From the NCBI GenBank assembly GCA_007115705.1, contig QXEO01001036.1:248001-312000 (forward strand): a stretch of DNA of 64,000 bases. The letters run 5' to 3'. Origin of the DNA: Dactylis glomerata (lineage: Eukaryota; Streptophyta; Magnoliopsida; Poales; Poaceae). The position numbers and the translations under genes were made by a program. Below, in pieces: positions 36,179 to 47,742 of this stretch. The notes below the pieces were generated by a model. That model was not told the origin of the DNA, made no database searches, and saw nothing but the letters and a program-made list of their open reading frames with translations. Within the stretch, counting starts at the first letter, position 1; each line of letters opens with the position of its first letter.

Positions 36179-39100
36179 CCACCATCTTCTACACAGTCAG
36201 GTACGTCCCCGTGGTATCTGGATTCTGGAGCTTCCTTCCATATAACTTTTGATTCTTCTATTCTGTCCGCTCTTTGCTCTCTCCTTTCTCCTGTTAATGT
36301 TCTCACTGTTGATGGTACCTCTCTTCCTGTTTCTAGTCGATGCACCATTTCTACTTCCTCCTTTTCTGTTTCTGATATTTCTCATATTTCTCGTCTTAAG
36401 ATGAACCTGTTTTCTGCTAGCCAGCTCACTAATTCTGGTTGTCGCGTCATTCTTGACGCGGATTCTTGTGCGGTTCAGGATCATCACACATAGGTACTAA
36501 TTGGAGCTGGCCCTCGCCGCCGTGACTCTTCGGGGCTTTGTGAGTTAGACTGGCTTTGTATTCCTTCCGCTGCCACCTCTCCTACTAGTTCTCCTGCGGC
36601 CGTCGCCTCTGTCACCGGCTCTTTCCAGAAGTGGCATCATCGTCTTGGTCATCTTTGTGGCTCTTGCCTGTCGTCGTTAGTTCATCGTGGTCTTCTGGGG
36701 TCTGTCTCAGGATATGTGTCTTTAAACTGTCAGGGTTGTAGGTTAGGCAAACAGATTCAGTTACCATATCCTACCAGTGCGTCTGTATCTCAGCGTCCTT
36801 TTGATTTAGTTCATTCTGATGTTTGGGGTCCGGCTCCTTTCGCTTCGAAAGGGGGCCATCGCTACTATATTCTATTTATAGATGATTTTTCTTGGTACAC
36901 TTGGTTGTATTTTATGCGTTCTCGCAGTGAGGTGCTCTTCATATGTCAGCATTTTGCGGCCATGGTCCTCACTCAGTTTTCTACACTTGTTCATGTGTTC
37001 CGTGCTGACTCTGCTGGTGAGTATATCTCCAAGCAGCTGCGTGGTGTTCTTGCTGAGCAGGGCACTCTTGCTCAGTTCTCCTGTCTGGGCGCACATGCTC
37101 AGAATGGCGTTGCTGAGCATAAGCATCGTCATCTTCTTGAGACCACTCGTGCCATGATGATTGCTTCTTCTCTTCCGCCGCATTTCTAGGCTGAGGCTGT
37201 CTCTACACCAGTTTATCTCATTAACATTCAGCCTTCTGCCGCCCTGCAGGGTGGTATTCCTCTCGAGCGTCTCTCCGGTTGTTCTTCCAATTACTCCACG
37301 CTTCGTTTGTTTGGCTGCGTTTGCTATGTTCTCCTTGCCCCTCGCGAACGCACCAAACTGACCGCTCAGTCTGTTGAGTGTGTTTTTCTTGAATACAGTG
37401 ATGAGCATAAGGGCTATCGGTGTTGGGATCCTGTTGGTCGTCGGATGTGGATTTCTCATGATGTCACGTTTGATGAGACGCGTCCATTCTGTCCTCGCCC
37501 CACCTCCCCAACCTACCCGATAGAGGATATATCTTTTCTAATTTTTCCTGACACACCTACTCCTGTTTCTATTGATCCTCCTTCGGGACCCATTATTGCC
37601 GATGCCTCGCCTTCGACCCCGTTGTCCTCCTCATCACGTAGTTCTCCTCCTTCCTCTTCTGACAGCCCATCCACCTCTCCTTTGTCTCCTTTTCCCTTTC
37701 ATTATTCTCGGTGTTCTATTGTTCCGGATACTCCCCTGATGTCCCTTCTTCCTCTTCTTCCGATGTGTCTTCTTCTTCTGATGAGATTCCCTCTCATCTT
37801 CCTGCTTGTCAGCGTCGTCCACCTGATCGTTACTCTCCTAGTCAGTACGGTCTTTCTGTTGCCCTCGAGCCGACTTCTTATCGGGATGCTGAGCATCATC
37901 CTGAATGGCAGCTTGCCATGGCCGAGGAGATTGCTGCATTTGAGAGCACTGGCACTTGGGATCTTGTTTCTCCTCCTCCCGGTATTCGTCCCATCACGTG
38001 CAAGTGGGTCTACAAAATTAAGAACTGCTCTGATGGATCTCTTGAGCCCTATAAAGGGCGTCTTGTGGCTCGTGGCTTTCAGCAGGATCAGGGCCGTGAC
38101 TATGATGAGACTTTTACTCCTGTGGCTCATATGACTACTGTGCGCACTCTTCTTGTGGTCGCCTCTGTTCGCCACTGGTCCGTGTCTCAGCTTGATGTTC
38201 AGAACGCCTTTCTCAATGGTGAGCTGCGTGAGGAGGTTTATATGCAGCCTCCTCCGGGGTATTATGTTCGTGATGGGATGGTCTGCCGTCTTCGACGCTC
38301 TCTTTATGGCCTAAAACAGGCCCCTCGTGCCTGGTTTGAGCGTTTTGCCTCTGTGGTGACTACTGCTGGTTTCTCCCCTAACGCTCATGATCCTGCGCTG
38401 TTTGTTCATATTTCTCCTCGTGGACGCACTCTTCTTCTCCTCTATGTTGACGATATGATCATCACTGGTGATGACTTTGAGTATATTGCCTTTGTTAGGG
38501 CCCGTCTTCGTGACCAGTCTCTTATGACTGATCTTGGTCCTCTTCGCTACTTTCTTGGGATTGAGGTTTCCTCTACTTCTGCTGGTTTTTCTATCTCCCA
38601 GGAAAAGTATATCCAGGATCTTCTTGCTCGTGCTGCTCTTGGGGATGAGCGCACTGTTGAGACTCCTATGGAGCTCAATGTCTAGCTTCGTGCTAGTGAT
38701 GGTGATCCTCTTCCTGACCCGACACGTTATCGTTATCTTGTTGGGAGTCTTGTCTATCTTGCTGTCACTCGTCTCGACATCTCTTATCCTGTTCATATTC
38801 TGAGTCAGTTTGTCTCAACTCCTACCACTATTCACTATAGTCATCTCCTCCGTGTTCTGCGCTACCTTCGTGGCATGATCACTCGTCGTCTTTTCTTCCC
38901 TCGTTCCAGCTCTCTCCAGCTCCAGGCCTACTCGAATACTACGTGGGCAAGCGATCCTATGGATCGCCGTTCGCTTTCTGCTTACTGTGTGTTTCTTGGT
39001 GGTTCGCTCATTGCATGGAAGACGAAAAAACAACCCACAGTTTCCCGTTCGAGTGTAGAGGCTGAGTTGCGAGCTATGGCCTTATTGACTACTGAGGTGA

Positions 39101-39390
39101 CCTGGTTACGGTGGTTACTTGCTGACTTTGGGGTCTCTGTTACGACATCCACTACACTTTTGTCTGACAGTACATGTGCTATCAGTATTGCACGTGATCT
39201 GGTAAAGCATGAGCTTACCAAGCATATTGGTGTTGATGCCTTTTATATGCGTGCTAGTGTGCAGGATCAGGTGATTGCGCTCCACTATGTGTCTTCAGAG
39301 TTGCAGTTAGCGGATTTTTTTACAAAGGCACAGACTAAAGCACAGCATAGTTTCTTTCTCTCTAAACTCAGTGTTGTGGATCCATCATGA
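36179..39390 (+). pseudogene. Copia pol: protease, integrase, RT, RNase H (broken)
   Basis: In frame with gag come the protease site WYLDSGASFH (near 36213), the pre-integrase motif WHHRLGH, integrase pieces LVHSDVWGP and GVAEHKHRHLLETT, then RT in a +2 frame. RT includes NAFLNGELREEVYM and LYVDDMIITGDD, followed by RNase H ending TKHIGVDAFYMRASVQ. Stops are at 36491, 37187 and 38683; one frameshift lies near 37705-37735. The RNase H motif reads AYSNTTWAS where the family has two Asp residues, so a catalytic residue is also lost. Non-functional on several counts. Confidence 0.9.
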
Positions 39391-39406
39391 GTTTGAGGGG
39401 GGGGGG

Positions 39407-39537
39407 TGTTAGATGTATATCTGTATATTGTAGTTTCTCCACTTGTTAGGGGGCTTCCTGCATATTTGCACACCTGTACATATACTATATATATGGCCTT
39501 TGGCCCCTGAGGAATACTATGTTGCATATTCCTAACA
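39407..39537 (+). repeat. 3' LTR of the Copia element
   Basis: 131 bp, preceded by a tract of ten Gs after gagtttga. Differs from the 5' LTR mainly by T/C and G/A changes. Confidence 0.93.
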
Positions 39538-39569
39538 TTTTTAACGTAATTCTTCAACACTAATTCTTT

Positions 39570-40075
39570 AGACTGCTCATAGTGGGGAGTAACTTAAGTA
39601 GTAACATAAGGTACATGCAACGCTAACTAGGCATTTTGATGATATGGCGTGTCATTTAGGGCATGTTTGGTTCCTAGCCACACTTTGCCAAGCCTAAGTT
39701 TGGCAAGTGTGGCAGCCACAAAGTTTAGCTAAGAAAATTGAAACCACAAAGTGTGGTAAAAGTTGGCAAATATTTTACTCTATGACAGGTGGATCACAGA
39801 AATGATGAAGTTTGGCAATTCTAAAGTATGGTAAGAACCAAACACATACCAAACTGCCAATGTTTGGCTTGGCAAATTGTGGCTAAAGAGAGAGATGCTA
39901 GTAGTAACTAGCTATGTTACTGTAACATCATACCAAGGTAAGATGAGTCTACAAGCTAATTAATATAGTCATGTATGATACTACTCTTATGTTACTATGC
40001 ACTATAGAGGTGGTAACATAGGCTAGTAACATATATATGTTACTAGTCTAAGTTACTCCCCACTATGACTAATCT
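39570..40075. mobile_element. MITE with 28-bp inverted ends, interrupted by a second MITE
   Basis: The outer ends, agactgctcatagtggggag and, reverse-complemented, agattagtcatagtggggag, both followed by taactta, define a grass MITE rich in gtaacata repeats. A block at about 39659-39893 starts gggcatgtttggttc, a Tourist-like (Harbinger) end, after TTA. It contains inverted repeats of ttgccaagcc and gaaccaaacac, and interrupts the outer element. Confidence 0.72.
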
Positions 40076-40454
40076 TAACAACACACAATAATTCTTTAGC
40101 ATTACTTTCTAGCAAAGTAGCAATAACTTTTAAACATTAATTGCCTTCTTCTTTAGTAGTTTGGGGGTTCTTCTACTCCTTTTTAGAGGCTCCTTACTAC
40201 TCATAGCATTGCTCGTGTGCATCCTGAATAGTGGTTGCGATGACCTGTACCGCATGTGAACACTGTTATTTTAATTTCTCACCTGTAATTTTCCGTTTGT
40301 GAATCTCCGGTATAATTTTTTGGCAGTAATTATCCGATGATAATTCTTTAATAATGTGTGGGTCTTTGGTGATATTTTTCACCATGCATAAACAATAACT
40401 TTCAGCAGTAACTCTTCAACCACAACTCATCAACTCACAAGGCACAAGCAAGGG

Positions 40455-41275
40455 GACGGGATTTATATTCTATAAGAAGGGAAATGCGAGCTTTACATTC
40501 AGAGTGCGATGTTTAGACTTTTAAAATGCATGTAACGTACCGCTCGTTTGATAAAAATAGAAGTCCAAATCAAACATTTAACACGTACGGTTAGCTATAT
40601 TGAAGGGCAACGCTCTCTGCATCTTGCGGTTGGTCCGGGCCTCCCCTGTTGGGGCCTGTTGGTGTGCTATGGATCTTGGGGGCTCCTTCTTGTGCTGGTC
40701 GCCTCGGTGGCGAGCAGGCAAGGGTCTGGCGTCTATCGGCATCGAGGAAGGTGCTCGTGCTTCCCCGTGAATAAGCACCTTGATGCTGCATACTCGAGCT
40801 CAACACATGGCGACCAAGCTTGTCGTCATGATCTGTGGCCATCTGGAAGGCCACTTCTGCCGCTGCGTCGAAAGCGGCTTCTCAACCTCCATGGCGGAGG
40901 TCTCTGAAGGAGATCCTTGCCAGCGTGTTACTCCTCCCGACTGCCAAGTGGTTTGTCACCGGCAGTTGGTCGCAGGAGGCCGACATCGGCATCTCGTCGT
41001 CGGTGGAGAAGATCCTGGACTTGATCGCGCGCGCCTACTTTTTCCAGGGTTCTTTCTATTAATTTCCGAGCCTGCTTTTATTTATGTTCTTTTTCAAGCT
41101 TTGGGTTGTAAAATGTACCCACCGCTGGAAATTTAATGCAGCTTTCTCGGGGTCTTTTCAGACCCCATCCCTGTTCAAAAAAAGAGAGCATCTCCATGGT
41201 CAAATCCCTCACCCCGCTGGGCCCCTGTCTAACACGTGTTTCCTAGTTTCTTCTATGTAACAAAACATATCCAAG
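40455..41275. repeat. Second copy of the duplicated block, split by a LINE tail
   Basis: 40455-40620 and 41190-41275 correspond to 33270-33430 and 33465-33545. The material between, about 40622-41183, ends in a hairpin (ggggtcttttcagacccc at 41149-41166) and an A-run, the look of a 5'-truncated LINE on the plus strand. A short repeat, gcatct, at 40619 and 41188 may be its target duplication. Open frames within it are LINE remnants without a domain I can name. Confidence 0.65.
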
Positions 41276-41949
41276 TGAAGGTGATCCTGTTTTTAAAAAC
41301 AATCGAAATTATATTTTTGAGTTATAAAAAGTTTTAAATCATATTCATATGTAGCCACCTATTTATTCCACAAACATACAAAAACTTATATTCAATTACT
41401 TTGTATTTTAGACTATATAAAAATGACAAACATCTAGATTTAAATACGTATATTTTCATATGCATAAATTTACCAGAGTTTGTTATTTTTGCGTAGCCCA
41501 CAATATAAGAATTTTTAATAAACTTTTGCATGCGTGTAGGTTACACCATTAACTATGTTGAGATTTATTTTCATAAACATAATATATAATTTTTTTAAAT
41601 GATAGGATCACTGAAACTCGGGAGCCAAAACACTTTCCGTCAACATATCCCTAATTTTGCTTCTACATACTAAAAATAGTAAAAAAAAAACAAAAATAAA
41701 GACCGACAGGACATGAACCTCGCAGAATTTGTTATGTACCATTATAGCAAAATGAACGCCTGTAGTAATTAATGTAGCAAAACCCCATCGGCCGTACTAG
41801 CAAAGATTTTTTTTTTAAAACGATGTCCGATGTTAGCAACGCGGAGCACCATTGGTAGTAGCCCCGATCACCAACGTCCAACGCACCACACCAATTGCAG
41901 CATGGTCGCTCCCAGCTAGTATCATCGACCCCGTACCCGACTTCTGTTG
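41276..41949. other. AT-rich intergenic, no gene
   Basis: Long A/T runs and short palindromes, no domain, RNA gene or clear transposon end. Confidence 0.4.
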
Positions 41950-42227
41950 TGTCACGACACAAGGCGGAAGGATACATAAATCCACAAGGAGATTTGAAAA
42001 TCGGAGTTGGAGGTGATAAGAAGCAAGCAGGAGATGGGAAACAAGAGGAGAGGGTGAGGATACACTTTCACGTTTCTATTTCTTCCATAGCCACACACAG
42101 GTTCGGCCGTTCGGGTTCGGTTCTTAACCACGTACACACTATCGGCTTCCGGCCCATTGCCAGCCCAACACTTACAGTTGATACACATTGAGATATCGAC
42201 TACTTTATCAATCATGTAGGTGTGACA
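41950..42227 (-). repeat. Probable 3' LTR of the antisense Gypsy element
   Basis: On the minus strand tgtcacacctac starts at 42227 right after a purine-rich tract (caaggagcggcgat), the expected polypurine/LTR join. The far end is placed only roughly, near tgtgtcacgaca at 41950-41960. No second LTR was recognised. Confidence 0.55.
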
Positions 42228-43487
42228 ATCGCCGCTCCTTGAGACGAAGCCCCATCCCAAATCATGGCTTCATGATAGCAGAGATGAATAACCTCGTAGA
42301 ACCACTGAATCTTCAACTGAATAACTTGATTGTTGCCCTTCTTCCTCATGCAACAGTCCAATATCGCCACTGGCAGGACAGCAGCGGTGGACAAATCTGG
42401 AGGTCGAGGAAGCTCGCCGAACAATGGGATGTAATCTAGAGTGAATGGCTTCAATGGGTAGACATGGAACACCGGATGCATGGGAGCATTCTCGGGCAGC
42501 GTTAGTTTGTATACGAGCTCGCCAATTTTCTGCTCCACTCGGAACGGCCCGAAGAACTTGTAGGCCGATTTTTTGCATGGCCAATTTGCCATTGTGGGAG
42601 ACGATGGACAACCTCCACCAGAAACCCACGAAGTTCTATGGTGGAGGTTGGAACAGGCCAGGTGTGCATCGCTTGTGTCGTGTCGACATCAGTGGCTACA
42701 CCAACACCATAAATAACATGCCCTAGGTATTCGATATGATCTTGTGTGAACACACACTTTGATTCCTTGGCATATAATTGATTATGACAGAGAAGTTCCA
42801 GAACCTGACGGAGATGAAGCAGATGGTCCAATAGCGACACGTTGTACACCAAGATGACATTGAGGAAAACAATGACAGACTTGCGAGTGTGTTGCGCAAA
42901 TATGGTGTTCATGAGGTAACGAAATGTCGTTGGTGCATTGGTGAGACCGAACGACATAACCCTGAACTGGAAGTGCCTGTGGTGGGTCTTGAATGATGTT
43001 TTCTCTTCGTCCTCTTCACGCATTCGATCTGATGATATCCGTCTCACAAGTCGAGCATGGAAAATAATGCCACACCAGTCAATTCATCCAAAAGTTCATC
43101 GACGATGGGCAATGGAAATTTATTTTTATCATGACCAAGTTTAGTCTCCTGTAATCTGTAATTGATGGAGAACCGCCAATTACTATCCTTCTTTTTCACC
43201 AAGAGCACTAGTGCTGCATAGTATCTCATGTTGTGAGTATCACTCCAGAGCGTAGCATTTCTAGAAATCATCCTTCTGGGTAGTTGGGCTTGATGTTTGG
43301 TGGGTGGGCTCTGGCTTCTAGTATCAGTGTGTGGTCATACTTCCAGTGAGGAGGCAGCCCTTGTGTCTTAGCAAAAACATTGGCAAATTCAGCGAGTAAT
43401 TGAGCCGCTAGAGGTATCCCATTGTGACGAGAAGGTGAAGTAGTGGTTTCAAGAACAATCAACACCTAGATGTCATTGGTGTCCTTT
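42228..43487 (-). pseudogene. Gypsy pol fragment: RT and integrase C-terminus
   Basis: Reading right to left on the minus strand: pre-RT segment (FANVFAKTQGLPPHWKYDH), RT N-part (LVLLVKKKDSNWRFSINYR, LPIVDELLDEL), then RT core (FQFRVMSFGLTNAPTTF, ECVFT-type region HIEYLGHVI). RNase H and the integrase zinc and core domains are missing: the frame jumps near 42600-42690 to the integrase tail (FFGPFRVEQKIGELVYKL, HPVFHVYPLKPF). The RT catalytic YxDD box is altered (VIVFLNVILVYN), and frameshifts occur. A large internal deletion plus point damage make it inert. Confidence 0.85.
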
Positions 43488-45166
43488 AGAGCATCTCCAC
43501 TCGCCCCCAAACACCGTTTGGGGGCGCCGGCGCCTAAAATCCCGCCCAGCCGGCCTCCAAAAAATAATTTTCATCCGGCGCGGGCATAATTTCTGTCTGG
43601 CGCACCCAGGCCGTGCCCAGTCCACAGAAGGGCGAGCGGGGGTGCCGGTGCAAGGCAAAAAGTGGATGGGCCATAAGTGTCGGTGAGAGACCGCTAGTTT
43701 TCCCTCCTTTTCCCCCCGATCTAGCCGCCTCACAGCCATTCTCCCGCCATTTACCCCCGATCTAGCCGCCAGACACATCGCTGCCGCCGCTTGACCCGCA
43801 CCGCACATGAGGAGGAGGATGAGCCGGTTGTCGCCGCCGCGCCTGCGGCCACGACGAAGGGGAAGAAGAAGGCGGCACCCAAGAAGGGAGAAGGTAGCCG
43901 AGGTCCAAAGTGGAGATCTTTGGAGGATGAATGCCTCGCCGAGGCGTGGAATATGGTGAGCATTGACCCTATCCCCGGCGCAAATCAAAACTCCGACACG
44001 TATTGGGAGAGGGTGAAGGTGTTGTTCGATGAACGCAAGCTCATGGATCCCATGTTCAACAAAGTGCACATGGATCGCAACCCTTCCGGGATGTCTCATC
44101 GTTGGGGAATCATTCAACAAGCTTGCAACAAGTGGCATGGAATCCAACAAGAGGTCATGGATCGGCAAGAAAGCGGAACAGGCATCAAAGATCTAGTAAG
44201 CCGCGCCCCTTTGCTCACCGGTTGGCATTGCATTTGTTCGCATAATGTTGTATTGCGGCCATGTTTTTGTTGTAGATGCTCAAGATGTTCAAAATGTATC
44301 GCGAAGACAACGAAGATGTCGAATTCAAGTTCATCCATGTCTTCAAAAGGATCGAAAAATGCGACAAGTGGGCGATGGTGAGGGCATCTCTTGGGAAGGG
44401 AAAATACTACGCTTTTGACCCTACCACGCCCTTGCCGGCTGTCGGGCAAGGGCGCCCGGACTGGGGAACAAGAAGGCCAAGCAAGCACGAGAAGACGCGC
44501 TGGCAATGAAACGGTTGCAATCAAGCATCGAGAAGTGCATCGCCGGTGTGGAGACGAACAACGCTGTGAGGGAGGAGAAGGAGGTGGCGAGGGAGGTCAA
44601 GTTCGACGCACGGTGGGCGATGATGTTTGAGAAACAAGAGATGAAGATCGGCCTCCTCAAGATCAATGTCGCCGCGATCAAAAGGATGGAGGACCTGGCG
44701 CTCTTGACCGCCGATATGTCGTCGATGTGCGCCGAGGTGAACGCGTGGCACAAGATGCAGTGCGACATTATCTTGGCTGGGATGAGGCCTCCTCCGGCGA
44801 GCTCAACCACGACGCCAGCGGCGGCGAACCCACCCGAGGAACCAAACGGCATAGCACCGACCGGCGTTGTCGACGAAGAAGTGGAGGAGGTGTTCCACAT
44901 TTGAATTCGCGGCGTTGTAATATACACGTTGATTGCGGCTATGTTTTGTGGCAAGTAGAACTCGCGGCGGGAGTGATAAAGTTTGAACATTTTGGGCCAA
45001 AATTCTACTTGTGTGGGCCGTGTTGGGCTTTTGGGGTGACGTTTGGGGGGCGCGGCAGGGAAACCGCCGCCCCCCATACGCAATTCAACATCGGCTCCCC
45101 CCCATAAACGGCCTCAAAATCGCTTGCGTTCGCCGCCGTTTGGGAGGGGGGCGAGTGGAGATGCTC
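43488..45166 (+). mobile_element. Harbinger element carrying only a Myb-like gene (1679 bp)
   Basis: Perfect 20-bp terminal inverted repeats (gagcatctccactcgccccc at the left and its complement at the right) with TTA duplications at 43485-43487 and 45167-45169. It sits inside the antisense Gypsy pol gene, whose parts resume on the other side. It encodes the Myb/SANT-like accessory protein of PIF/Harbinger elements but no DDE transposase, so it would need an outside source to move. Confidence 0.92.
43791..44904 (+). pseudogene. Harbinger Myb/SANT-like accessory gene (damaged)
   Basis: In the family this protein binds element ends and partners the transposase. Exon 1 (about 43791-44195) holds the Myb-like trihelix core: GPKWRSLEDECLAEAWNMVS and YWERVKVLFDERK. 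A GT-AG intron (44196-44275) joins in phase 0 to MLKMFKMYREDNEDVEFKFI and the no-apical-meristem-associated C-terminal region, ending EVEEVFHI. Two faults are visible: no in-frame ATG above the Myb core, and a one-base-type frameshift near 44455-44470, after which the frame from MKRLQSSIEKCIAG runs clean to 44904. Confidence 0.85.
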
Positions 45167-45169
45167 TTA

Positions 45170-46100
45170 GGTGAAGAAATGCACTGACGAAAACATGCTC
45201 AAGAGAAGAACCAATTTCTTTCATAACACCTTGCAGTGTGACCCACTTGCCCTGGTAATCGAAGGAAATCACCTTACCACACCAATCACAGTTCATGGGA
45301 CTGAAGAAATCCAACCAGTCTATGCCTAGCACTCCATCGTAAGCACGCAACTCCAAGAGACCCAAATCAGTGTGGATATGTTGCAGTGCCATTCTAGCTG
45401 AGAAACCATGTGATACAAAAATTCTAAGTATTGGCTAGTTTGACAAGCACTCTAGGTATTGGTACTGTTGCAACCCCAATGCAATCAACAAATTCTTGTT
45501 AATGAAACTGTGAGAACTTCAAGAGTCAAAGAGCAGCAGCGTCACTTGACCACCAAATTTCACTGGCAATCGTAGGGACATCATGCAACAGACTATTGGT
45601 TGATTAGGTTAATCTAATAGCTCCAGACTCCAGAGCACGTACAACATCATCCGACATCTCACAAAACTCACCAACCTGAATGGTGAGCAGCTGTATCGGT
45701 GGTTTACACTGATGATCACGAGCGTACTTATCCCCGCACTTAAAGCATAGCCCATTTGCTCTCTTGTAGTCCCGCAATTGGCATTCACGCACAAATCATC
45801 GCCGGCAGGCTTAGGAGCTCTAGCCTACCGTGCATTCATAGGAACAGCTGCTGGAGGAGGAAGGCCAACCGGCAGAAGTCATAGACGTGGTCAAATTACC
45901 TCCATTCCGTCTTCTTGGATACAGGCGAGAACCGTGGCACGAGTGATGCTTCTAGTTGGCTGCACTCTGACGATAGCACGAATTTCATGTTTCAAGCCAA
46001 TGAGAAACTCACAAAAAAAATTGTGCTCAGTGACGGATCCAATCACCAGCAGATGATACATGTATGTTTCAAGCTGCAGTCTGTACTCAGCAACGGAACT
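45170..46100 (-). pseudogene. Gypsy gag-protease fragment
   Basis: Continuation of the antisense Gypsy element on the other side of the Harbinger insertion. Right to left: Gag capsid tail (ETYMYHLLVIGSV, FLIGLKHEIRAIV), zinc knuckle CFKCGDKYARDHQCK (about 45680-45740), and the protease-RT linker with GVLGIDWLDFF. Broken by stops. The right border is the T-run of a LINE at 46107. Confidence 0.78.
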
Positions 46101-46106
46101 TTTTTT

Positions 46107-46860
46107 TGAAACTGAGGCAAAAGCTTTGCCCCAATCTCTATTAATTAAGAAAAAGATTGTCCAGTTAATTAACGGAAAACCGGATAAAAACCGCTATAAC
46201 AAACCACAAGAGAACAACAACAAAAAACACGCCACCTCCAAACCAACAAGCATCCACAACCTACAACCACGGAAGACAACACAAAGGCACCACGGCGCAA
46301 AGAAGATTCACATAACAGTCAAGCAACCGCCAAAGCTTTCATTCGTACACCATTCTTCCTTCTTTTGCCCTGATAATTACCTTCTTGAGAGTTCTCCACC
46401 TTCATGATTAAGTCCTTCGAAGCCCGCCCCGCTAAGACACAGTCAATATCCTTGCCATATCCAGGGCTAACCATCTCCAAACTGGCGAGCAAGCTGCAAA
46501 GCTCTTTAGCAAAAAAAGCATCAGAGCTAAGCTCCACGACTGCTTCACTCACCAAAGAGGTGGGCGACTGCGGTGTCAAGGTCGCTAAGGCCTCAAAAGA
46601 GCCCAGCTCCAACGGAAGCACAGACGACTTCTGCTCAGTGGAGTCAAGCGGAAGCAAAGCCTGCACGGGGGCGAGCCCCAAGCCACCCGTCAGCTCCGAA
46701 GACTCACCAACACGCGCCAACAACAGCTTGAGAGCTGCCACCTCTTCACAAAGGGGGCGAGACACCTCCTCCATGCAGACATCGACCAAGTGAAGGAGCT
46801 CCATGCACGGAAGCCGCACGATGCTGGTGCAGCGACATAGCGAAGGTTAGGGAGTCGACT
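46107..46860 (-). mobile_element. 5'-truncated LINE-like insertion, minus strand
   Basis: The left end is a T-run (46107-46114) followed by gaaactgaggcaaaagcttt and gccccaatc, which on the minus strand is the poly-A tail and 3' end of a common grass LINE-like repeat. A 166-codon minus frame (46319-46819) is Leu/Ser/Glu-rich with SPGYGKDIDCVLAGRASKDL near its end. I recognise its style as LINE-associated but cannot name a domain. No target duplication was found. Confidence 0.6.
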
Positions 46861-46869
46861 GATTTTTCG

Positions 46870-47376
46870 GACAGGATGGGCATGAAATTTTTCATGTGTG
46901 CCAATTATGCGCATGATCCTCCGGAGTCTTCACTGCTATTTTACCGCGCTCCGGTAAGATTAAAGTTTCATGAGATGACAGATTTGCTCGTGTTATATTT
47001 ATATGTATTAGTAAGATTATTTTTGTTGCAGTCGCCGCTGCCGCTCTGCCAATGGTATCATTGGATCGACACGGAGCAGCCGGCTTAGGCATTGCATCAG
47101 ATTGAAGAAAGGCAGCGTAGGGCTTGGGAACGCTTCCAGGAGGAGGAGCGACAAGAGGAGGAGGCTACCTAGAGGAAAGCGGCGTAAGAAGCTTACAATG
47201 AGGAGAAGCACCAGAGAATCACAGAAGGTAAACGTCGTAGGGAGGCGGAGGAAGAGCGACGCAAGCAGATTCGTGAGGTGGAGAAGGAGAGAAAGAAGGA
47301 AAGGGCTACTCAGGCAGAAGCAGCAGAAAAGCGTGGTGATACTACCGGAAAATGGCCACGCTGGACTCAGGACTAA
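46870..47376 (+). pseudogene. GRF-type zinc finger / coiled-coil protein (C-terminal part, broken)
   Basis: The first segment (to about 46950) reads MGMKFFMCANYAHDPPESSL. A likely GT-AG intron of about 80 bp follows, then SPLPLCQWYHWIDTEQPA. FMCAN and LCQWYHWID fit the second half of a GRF zinc finger, a nucleic-acid-binding module often found in plant transposon proteins. A strongly charged coiled coil follows (EERQRRAWERFQEEERQ to EVEKERKKERATQAEAA). In-frame stops TAG, TAG and TAA (near 47086, 47168 and 47187) sit where Gln codons would fit. The N-terminal half is missing. Confidence 0.65.
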
Positions 47377-47539
47377 AATGCATTGTTGTTTATTGTACCA
47401 GTTTGTATCTTAATTTCTGTTGTATTTTTATTTCCGCATTCAGATGTATCTTACTTTAAAATGTTGTTTTTATTCATCACCTATCATGTAATGTTTTATT
47501 GCCTGCAAGACCGATGTATTTTAATTTAAAGCTGGTACA

Positions 47540-47697
47540 AATTATCCTGCGCATTTTTCCCGCCATTTTTTTGGACCATTTGTTCGCGCCATCTTTTTCC
47601 CGCCATATGTTCCTGCTCTTTTTTCCCGCCATATTTTCCCGCTATTTTTTCCCGCCATATGTTCCCGCCATTTGCAGGTTTCGCTAGGCTATAAAAC
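47540..47697 (+). promoter_or_regulatory. Promoter with seven E2F-type sites and a TATA box
   Basis: TTTCCCGCC occurs at 47556, 47596, 47622 and 47648. Close variants are TTCGCGCC (47583), TTTCCCGCT (47635) and TTCCCGCC (47662). All face the same way and lie within 114 bp. A TATA box (ctataaaac) follows at 47689-47697, 46 bp before ATG 47743. TTTCCCGC is the recognised plant E2F/DP site, which drives S-phase expression in dividing cells. Activity here is inferred from site density and position only. Confidence 0.75.
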
Positions 47698-47742
47698 CCC
47701 CCTCTCACCTGTGGGTTTGTTGCATCAGTATAGCATCCAACC

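Larger units (their letters stand above)
34433..39537 (+). mobile_element. Full-length, decayed Copia LTR retrotransposon (5105 bp)
   Basis: Order: 5' LTR 34433-34563, primer site tggtattagagc at 34564, GC-rich leader, gag, protease, integrase, reverse transcriptase, RNase H, G-run polypurine tract ending 39406, 3' LTR 39407-39537. The domain order is that of Copia (integrase before RT). The flanks TTTTC (34428-34432) and TTTTT (39538-39542) are a nearly matching 5-bp duplication. The LTRs are both 131 bp and differ at about eight positions, so the copy is not recent. Seven in-frame stops and one frameshift block the polyprotein. It is related to the antisense element at 1-490. Confidence 0.93.

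Noticed and set aside
39401..39406. G-run as a quadruplex regulator
   Set aside because: It is the polypurine tract next to the 3' LTR, which explains it fully.
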